Shown here one piece after another: positions 1 through 4,808 of a stretch of 7,671 bases of DNA. The position numbers and the translations under genes are program-made. How positions within the stretch are numbered: position 1 is the first letter of the stretch; every line of letters starts with the position of its first letter. The notes beneath the pieces are model-generated. The model did not search any database. It worked only from the letters and a program-made list of their open reading frames with translations, and was not told the DNA's origin. Source of the stretch: an uncultured Chlorobiaceae bacterium. GTDB taxonomy: Bacteria > Bacteroidota > Chlorobiia > Chlorobiales > Chlorobiaceae. The stretch is taken from assembly GCA_903874585.1 (NCBI GenBank), contig CAIQSY010000046.1, forward strand, positions 1 through 7,671, given 5' to 3'.

Positions 1-2196
1 AAAATTGACGAGGCACCAGCTTTGGCTACCTACTCGCTGCTTCCTATTCTTCAGGCGTACACCAAGGGAACCGGAGTTGATGTTGTAGCAAAAGACATCT
101 CTCTTGCTGGAAGAATTATTGCAAATTTTCCGGAAAATCTGACAGAGAGCCAGAGAATTCCTGATTACCTTGCTGAGTTGGGCGCTCTTGCGCTGACACC
201 TGAAGCGAACATTATCAAGCTGCCAAACATCAGCGCATCAATTCCGCAGTTGCAAGCAGCTCTTAAAGAGTTGCAGGATCATGGATATAACATTCCTGAT
301 TATCCTGAAGCGCCAGCAAACGATGCTGAAAAAGAGTTGCAGACAAGATTTGCAAAAGTTCTTGGCAGTGCTGTAAATCCTGTGTTGCGTGAGGGTAATT
401 CCGATCGTCGTGCGCCGCTTTCAGTAAAGGCATTTGCTCAAAAGAATCCGCACAGAATGGGTGCATGGAGCAGCGATTCAAAGTCACATGTGGCTCACAT
501 GAGCAGTGGTGATTTTTATGGCAGCGAGAAATCAATGACGATGAACGAGGCCACCACCGTTGCTATCGAGTTTGTTGGCGCTGATGGTAATGCGAAAGTT
601 CTGAAAGATAAAACCCCATTGCTTGCTGGTGAGATTATCGACACATCGGTGATGAATGTTCGTTCACTCCGCAAATTTTTTGCTGATCAGATTGCTGATG
701 CTAAAGAGACGGGGATTTTATTGTCGCTGCACTTGAAAGCAACCATGATGAAGGTTTCCGATCCAGTCATGTTTGGTCATGCTGTGACCGTGTTTTACAA
801 AGATGTTTTCGAGAAATACGCGGAAACCATCAAGGAACTTGGCGTGAATGTGAACAATGGGCTTGGCGATCTCTACGCAAAAATCCAGAAGTTGCCTGAC
901 GACAAGAGAGCTGAAATCGAGGCTGATATTCAGGCAGTGTATGCAACTCGTCCAGCATTGGCGATGGTTGATTCCGATAAAGGCATCACCAACCTTCATG
1001 TTCCAAACGATATTATTGTTGATGCTTCTATGCCTGTGGTGGTTCGCGATTCCGGCAAAATGTGGGGTCCAGACGGCAAATTGCACGACACCAAAGCGAT
1101 GATTCCTGACCGTTGTTATGCAACAATGTATCAGGCAATCATGGAAGATTGTAAAAAACATGGCGCATTTAATCCTGCCACTATCGGCAGTGTGCCGAAC
1201 GTCGGACTTATGGCTCAGCAGGCTGAAGAGTATGGTTCACACAACAAGACCTTCATGGCTCCAGCCAACGGCACCATTCGTGTTGTTGATACCACAGGTA
1301 ACGTTTTGCTTGAACAACAGGTTGAAACTGGCGATATTTTCAGAATGTGCCAGGCAAAAGATGCTCCAGTTCGCGACTGGGTTAAACTTGCCGTTAACCG
1401 CGCACGCATTACTGGTGCACCAGCAATTTTCTGGCTCGACAGCAACAGAGCGCATGATGCTGAAATCATCAACAAAGTAACTGAATATCTGAAAGAGCAC
1501 GACACCACCGGTCTGGATATCCAGATTCTCACGCCGGTTGACGCAATGCGCTTTTCGCTGGAGCGTTTCCGTGCAGGAAAAGATACGATCTCTGTTACCG
1601 GCAACGTGCTTCGCGACTACCTTACCGACCTTTTCCCAATCATCGAGCTTGGCACCAGTGCCAAAATGCTCTCGGTTGTGCCGTTGATGAACGGTGGCGG
1701 TCTCTTTGAAACTGGTGCAGGCGGTTCTGCTCCAAAACATGTTCAGCAGTTCCAGAAAGAGGGTTATCTCCGTTGGGATTCTCTTGGCGAGTTTTCTGCA
1801 CTTGCAGCATCGCTCGACCATCTTTCCCGCACGTTCAATAACGAGAAAGCTGCCGTGCTTGCTGAAACGCTCGATCAAGCTATCGGGAAGTTCCTCGATA
1901 ACGACAAGTCACCAGCACGCAAAGTTGGCCAGATTGACAACCGTGGCAGCCATTTCTACCTCGCCATGTACTGGGCAGAGGCACTGGCGGCACAGAGCAA
2001 GAATGCTGAGTTGCAGGCACGTTTTGCAAACATTGGCAATGCACTTGCAGAGAAGGAAGCAACCATCAATGCCGAGCTGATTGCTGCACAGGGCAAGTCA
2101 GTTGATATGGGTGGTTACTATCATCCAAATGATGAGTTGACTTCACAGGCAATGCGCCCAAGTGCAACCTTGAATGCAATTATTGATGCGTTCTAA
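1..2196 (+). CDS. icd: Monomeric NADP-dependent isocitrate dehydrogenase (5' end outside window)
   Basis: Interconverts isocitrate and 2-oxoglutarate plus CO2 with NADP(H), in the cytoplasm; in green sulfur bacteria it runs in the carboxylating direction of the reductive TCA cycle. The reading frame is open from base 1 (KIDEAPALATYSLLP), so the TTG at 22 is not the true start. There are 731 visible residues, and about nine N-terminal ones are missing compared with the Azotobacter vinelandii enzyme as I recall it. Adding nine to the visible numbering, every active-site residue I remember from that enzyme is present: Ser132 and Asn135 (GSAVNPV), Arg139, Arg145, Lys255 (KATMMK), Asp350 (DASMP), Tyr420, Arg547, Asp548 and Asp552 (RDYLTD), and the NADP contacts His589, Arg600 and Arg649. 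The gene ends in TAA just before a strong hairpin. It looks intact and functional. It is unrelated in sequence to the dimeric Icd of E. coli. Confidence 0.97.
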   Translation, partial: KIDEAPALATYSLLPILQAYTKGTGVDVVAKDISLAGRIIANFPENLTESQRIPDYLAELGALALTPEANIIKLPNISASIPQLQAALKELQDHGYNIPDYPEAPANDAEKELQTRFAKVLGSAVNPVLREGNSDRRAPLSVKAFAQKNPHRMGAWSSDSKSHVAHMSSGDFYGSEKSMTMNEATTVAIEFVGADGNAKVLKDKTPLLAGEIIDTSVMNVRSLRKFFADQIADAKETGILLSLHLKATMMKVSDPVMFGHAVTVFYKDVFEKYAETIKELGVNVNNGLGDLYAKIQKLPDDKRAEIEADIQAVYATRPALAMVDSDKGITNLHVPNDIIVDASMPVVVRDSGKMWGPDGKLHDTKAMIPDRCYATMYQAIMEDCKKHGAFNPATIGSVPNVGLMAQQAEEYGSHNKTFMAPANGTIRVVDTTGNVLLEQQVETGDIFRMCQAKDAPVRDWVKLAVNRARITGAPAIFWLDSNRAHDAEIINKVTEYLKEHDTTGLDIQILTPVDAMRFSLERFRAGKDTISVTGNVLRDYLTDLFPIIELGTSAKMLSVVPLMNGGGLFETGAGGSAPKHVQQFQKEGYLRWDSLGEFSALAASLDHLSRTFNNEKAAVLAETLDQAIGKFLDNDKSPARKVGQIDNRGSHFYLAMYWAEALAAQSKNAELQARFANIGNALAEKEATINAELIAAQGKSVDMGGYYHPNDELTSQAMRPSATLNAIIDAF

Positions 2197-2233
2197 GCAG
2201 TTCTCTTTTCGTATATAAGAGCTTACACAAACT

Positions 2234-2263
2234 AAAAAGCCCGGCGTAACAACCGGGCTTTTT
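2234..2263. terminator. Bidirectional intrinsic terminator between convergent genes
   Basis: A perfect 11-base-pair stem (arms 2234-2244 and 2253-2263, AAAAAGCCCGG with CCGGGCTTTTT) closes an 8-base loop. The GC core is flanked by A5 and T5, so a U-tract follows the hairpin on either strand. It lies 37 bases after the isocitrate dehydrogenase stop codon and 30 bases after the stop codon of the convergent gene on the minus strand. It is therefore placed to end both transcripts. A further T run at 2274-2280 follows on the plus strand. Confidence 0.9.
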
Positions 2264-2293
2264 GTGTTTAGCATTTTTTTAGAGCGTTGGCGA

Positions 2294-3670
2294 TTATGCT
2301 TTTTTGGGAGTGTACAAAACGTAAAGCCCGAGAGTCTCCATAATTTCACCAGCCCAAAAGCCTTTGAAGACATGCGAGTATGGATCGTGCATGAAAGCGC
2401 CGGTCATTTCGCCTTTTGTTACCTGATGGCTCATCAGCATTTTATAAAGGCGCGGAATAACGCGATCCACAATTTGAGCATTGGCACCAGCCTTTTTACA
2501 GAGCAGCGCCCCTTTTAACGCAAGAGCAATCATGTGCGGATCTTTGTCGCCCGTACCGCTGGCGGCTGGAGCAACAGGCGCACTCTTTTCCCTGAACTCC
2601 GTTGGCACATAGGTGTCGGCAGGATGGGCGGTCAGCCAGCTATCGAGCCAGCCGAGAAAGGCAGTACACACTTTTGCAGCATTGGTAACCGCAGCGTTGC
2701 TGGTTTTTGAATAGACACAGTGGTACCAGAAATCCGCCGTTGCAGCAAATGGACGATACTGAAATCCTCCCCAGAAGGTATTTGGATCAGGTCCTTCCCA
2801 CGTAAAGGTATTTTTTACCGCCTTGCCTAAAAACGAATCATCATAATGATAGACTGGCGCAAACGGTCCCGTAATGCCGGTGCTTTTTGCATAAGCCGTT
2901 TGTGCGTCAATCAGAAATTGCAGAGTGTTGGCGGCAGCGGTGTAATCTTTCAGATAATGCCACGGCAGCGCGTCTTGATAGCCGGCGTAATATGGTCCTC
3001 GAAACAGCGGCGCAGGCAGCACGGAGAGATTCTGACCTTTATTGGTGTACTCAAACGGCATGGCACCTTTATACACAATACTCTTTTTGGGATCGGTAAT
3101 CAGCTTGAACTCTCTGAACATGGCGTTTCGCGCATTGAGCCATTTTGTTCTCATATCTCCCGTTTCCAGCGAGGCAAACAGGTCGAACGTGGTGATAAAC
3201 CAGTGCAGCGAATCGCCAGCGGTTGCGAACTCATTGGGACGCAGTTCACGCCATGAAGGCCAGCACTCATACGCTTCGCCATAGGAGATAACGGCAGATT
3301 CTTTTCCTTTCTCTTTTGAATTAAACGCCGCGCCAGCATTCACAATCCAGTGAGAGCGCCATTTTGCGGTTGTTGATGGAATCACTCCAAAAAAGAAATA
3401 TTTGATCAGCGCGTCCGCAAACGTGCGTGCCAATGTTAAATAGCGGCTCTCTTTTGTTGCTTGATACGCTCTCACATAGCCGCGAACCATCATGACTTGG
3501 CTTTCGGAAGTGCAGGCTCGCTCCTGATAATAGCCGCCACGCCCCAGCTCATCATCCATATTATTACGAATCAGCCCCTCTGGCGTGATAAGGTAATCGC
3601 CCGTGTATTTATCCTTTTGCGCCTTCCATTTCTGGATAAAACCATCCAGACTTGCGATTGCTGTGCTCAT
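2294..3670 (-). CDS. Uncharacterised 458-residue protein, possible six-hairpin (alpha/alpha) fold
   Basis: I do not recognise a named family. The protein is rich in Trp, Tyr and Phe, with no signal peptide and no membrane segment, so it is probably cytoplasmic. Successive amphipathic helical stretches (about residues 55-92, 152-190, 240-264, 311-348, 378-415 and 437-453) are separated by aromatic loops such as YYQER, YECWPSW, FRGPYYAG, WGGFQYRPF and MHDPYSHVFKGFW. This is the pattern of six-hairpin glycosidases and related sugar-processing toroids, so a carbohydrate-active role is possible but is inference from pattern only. Asp and Glu residues in these loops (Glu50, Glu132, Asp233, Asp278, Asp377) could be catalytic. 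The ATG at 3670 is preceded by GGAG five bases upstream, which supports this start. The gene is transcribed divergently from ymdB and converges on icd. It could instead be a structural or non-catalytic toroid protein. Confidence 0.8.
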   Translation of the reverse strand: MSTAIASLDGFIQKWKAQKDKYTGDYLITPEGLIRNNMDDELGRGGYYQERACTSESQVMMVRGYVRAYQATKESRYLTLARTFADALIKYFFFGVIPSTTAKWRSHWIVNAGAAFNSKEKGKESAVISYGEAYECWPSWRELRPNEFATAGDSLHWFITTFDLFASLETGDMRTKWLNARNAMFREFKLITDPKKSIVYKGAMPFEYTNKGQNLSVLPAPLFRGPYYAGYQDALPWHYLKDYTAAANTLQFLIDAQTAYAKSTGITGPFAPVYHYDDSFLGKAVKNTFTWEGPDPNTFWGGFQYRPFAATADFWYHCVYSKTSNAAVTNAAKVCTAFLGWLDSWLTAHPADTYVPTEFREKSAPVAPAASGTGDKDPHMIALALKGALLCKKAGANAQIVDRVIPRLYKMLMSHQVTKGEMTGAFMHDPYSHVFKGFWAGEIMETLGLYVLYTPKKA

Positions 3671-3675
3671 GGTTG

Positions 3676-3679
3676 CTCC
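3676..3679 (-). promoter_or_regulatory. Shine-Dalgarno site of the 458-residue protein gene
   Basis: On the minus strand GGAG lies five bases before the ATG at 3670 (CCGGAGCAACC then ATG). It is the clearest ribosome binding site in the window and fixes the start of this otherwise unidentified gene. Confidence 0.65.
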
Positions 3680-3747
3680 GGTTGATGTTGAAAGTTTGTT
3701 CTTTGTGATACTTCCTGTTGGCTGTTATCCCGAGAATGGAAGCAGAT

Positions 3748-3773
3748 TTACATTTTCACTTCAAAGAATGTAA
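3748..3773. promoter_or_regulatory. Imperfect inverted repeat, candidate operator
   Basis: TTACATT (3748-3754) and AATGTAA (3767-3773) form a perfect 7-base inverted repeat around a 12-base spacer. Allowing one extra T in the left arm, the match extends to nine bases (GAT-T-TACATT against AATGTAATC). The arm spacing places the half-sites about two helical turns apart, as in dimeric regulator sites. It lies 78 bases upstream of the minus-strand start and 131 bases upstream of ymdB. There is no T run, so it is not a terminator. Chance occurrence in AT-rich DNA is quite possible. Confidence 0.3.
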
Positions 3774-3903
3774 TCATTAATTTCTGAAGGTTTACAGCAT
3801 CTCTTGTGCTATGCCGCAGCAAATAAGATTGTTCATTTTGCAGGGCAATGTGTAACTTCAGGCACGTCAGTTTCAAATAAAAAAACAGGTTAAAGCAAAA
3901 CGT

Positions 3904-4734
3904 ATGGCACAGAAAACCCTGAACGTCATGTTCATTGGCGATGTTGTCGGTACTCCGGGCTTGCAGATGGTTGGCCGGATGCTGAAGAGTTTTATCAGCA
4001 AGTATCGTGTTGATTTTGTGGTGTGTAACGGCGAAAACTCACATCATGGCAAAGGGTTGAGCCTTGAGGCGCTTAACCAGCTTCTGGAGGCTGGCGTGAA
4101 TGTGGTAACGGGAGGCAACCATACGTGGAGCAACTTCAACTTTTTCGACACGCTGAAAACGCACCCGCAGGTGTTGCGTCCGCTGAACTATCCCAAAGGG
4201 ACGTATGGCAAGGGTTACGGTATTTACAAGCTGCCGAATGGGCTTGGCGACATCGCGGTCGTCAATCTGCAAGGGCGAACCTTTATGTACTCCATTGATT
4301 GCCCGTTCCGCACCGCCGACTGGGTGATTAAGCAGATCAAGGAGCAGACTAAAGAGAGCGTGAAGTGTATTTTTGTTGATTTCCACGCCGAAGCCACTGC
4401 GGAGAAGATTGCGCTTGGCTGGTATCTCGATGGGCGCGTTTCAGCGGTTATTGGTACGCACACGCATGTTCCCACCGCCGACGAGCGTCTTCTGCCAAAA
4501 GGCACCGGCTACTGCACCGACGCCGGCATGACCGGTCCGCATCAATCCGTTATTGGTATGCAGATCAAGTCCGCCACCGACCGTATGCTCTACCAGACGC
4601 CGCACAAATACGAATGCGCTGAAGATGATGTCCACTTCTCCGGCATGTTGCTTTCGCTCGACCTCGCAACCGGCACAACAGTTGGTATTCAGCGGATTTT
4701 TTATCCCGAGTTTGAGCGTGGGGTGATCGGGTAG
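3904..4734 (+). CDS. ymdB: YmdB-family metallophosphoesterase (cyclic-nucleotide phosphodiesterase)
   Basis: The 276-residue protein matches the TIGR00282/YmdB family in length and in every motif: FIGDVVGTPG (metal-binding Asp13), NGEN (Glu44, Asn45), GGNHTW (Asn72, His73), DFHAE (His161) and GTHTHVPT (His186, His188). In characterised members these residues hold a two-metal centre, and the Bacillus and Deinococcus proteins hydrolyse 2',3'- or 3',5'-cyclic nucleotides. Bacillus YmdB affects biofilm and motility choices through RNA turnover. The protein is soluble, with no signal peptide. The ATG at 3904 is preferred because a start at the internal Met9 would remove the first beta strand before FIGD; the ribosome binding site is weak. 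The gene ends in TAG without a terminator before the downstream restriction-modification gene. The substrate in this organism is unknown. Confidence 0.93.
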   Translation: MAQKTLNVMFIGDVVGTPGLQMVGRMLKSFISKYRVDFVVCNGENSHHGKGLSLEALNQLLEAGVNVVTGGNHTWSNFNFFDTLKTHPQVLRPLNYPKGTYGKGYGIYKLPNGLGDIAVVNLQGRTFMYSIDCPFRTADWVIKQIKEQTKESVKCIFVDFHAEATAEKIALGWYLDGRVSAVIGTHTHVPTADERLLPKGTGYCTDAGMTGPHQSVIGMQIKSATDRMLYQTPHKYECAEDDVHFSGMLLSLDLATGTTVGIQRIFYPEFERGVIG

Positions 4735-4808
4735 ATGGGCTTGATATTGCCGTGAAAGAAGAGGTTACGGCACAGCATTACTATTCTGCCATTCTCAACC
4801 ACATTGCC

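Larger units (their letters stand above)
3671..3903. other. Divergent intergenic region
   Basis: This 233-base gap separates two divergent start codons and must hold promoters for both genes. No convincing coding frame, tRNA or classical riboswitch was seen. A weak sigma-70-like pair for the plus strand is TTGTTC (3829-3834) and TGTAAC (3851-3856), 16 bases apart. It matches consensus at only three and four positions, so it is a guess. An AT-rich inverted repeat at 3748-3773 is listed separately. Just before ymdB the only Shine-Dalgarno-like sequence (CAGGT) is about 14 bases upstream of the ATG, which is weak. Confidence 0.5.

Noticed and set aside
22..24. TTG as the start codon of isocitrate dehydrogenase
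   Set aside because: The seven upstream codons in frame match the conserved family N-terminus (DEAPA), so translation begins before the window.
1237..1878. 213-codon minus-strand open frame inside the isocitrate dehydrogenase gene
   Set aside because: It lies wholly within a gene whose active-site residues are all conserved, and the antisense translation has no coherent domain.
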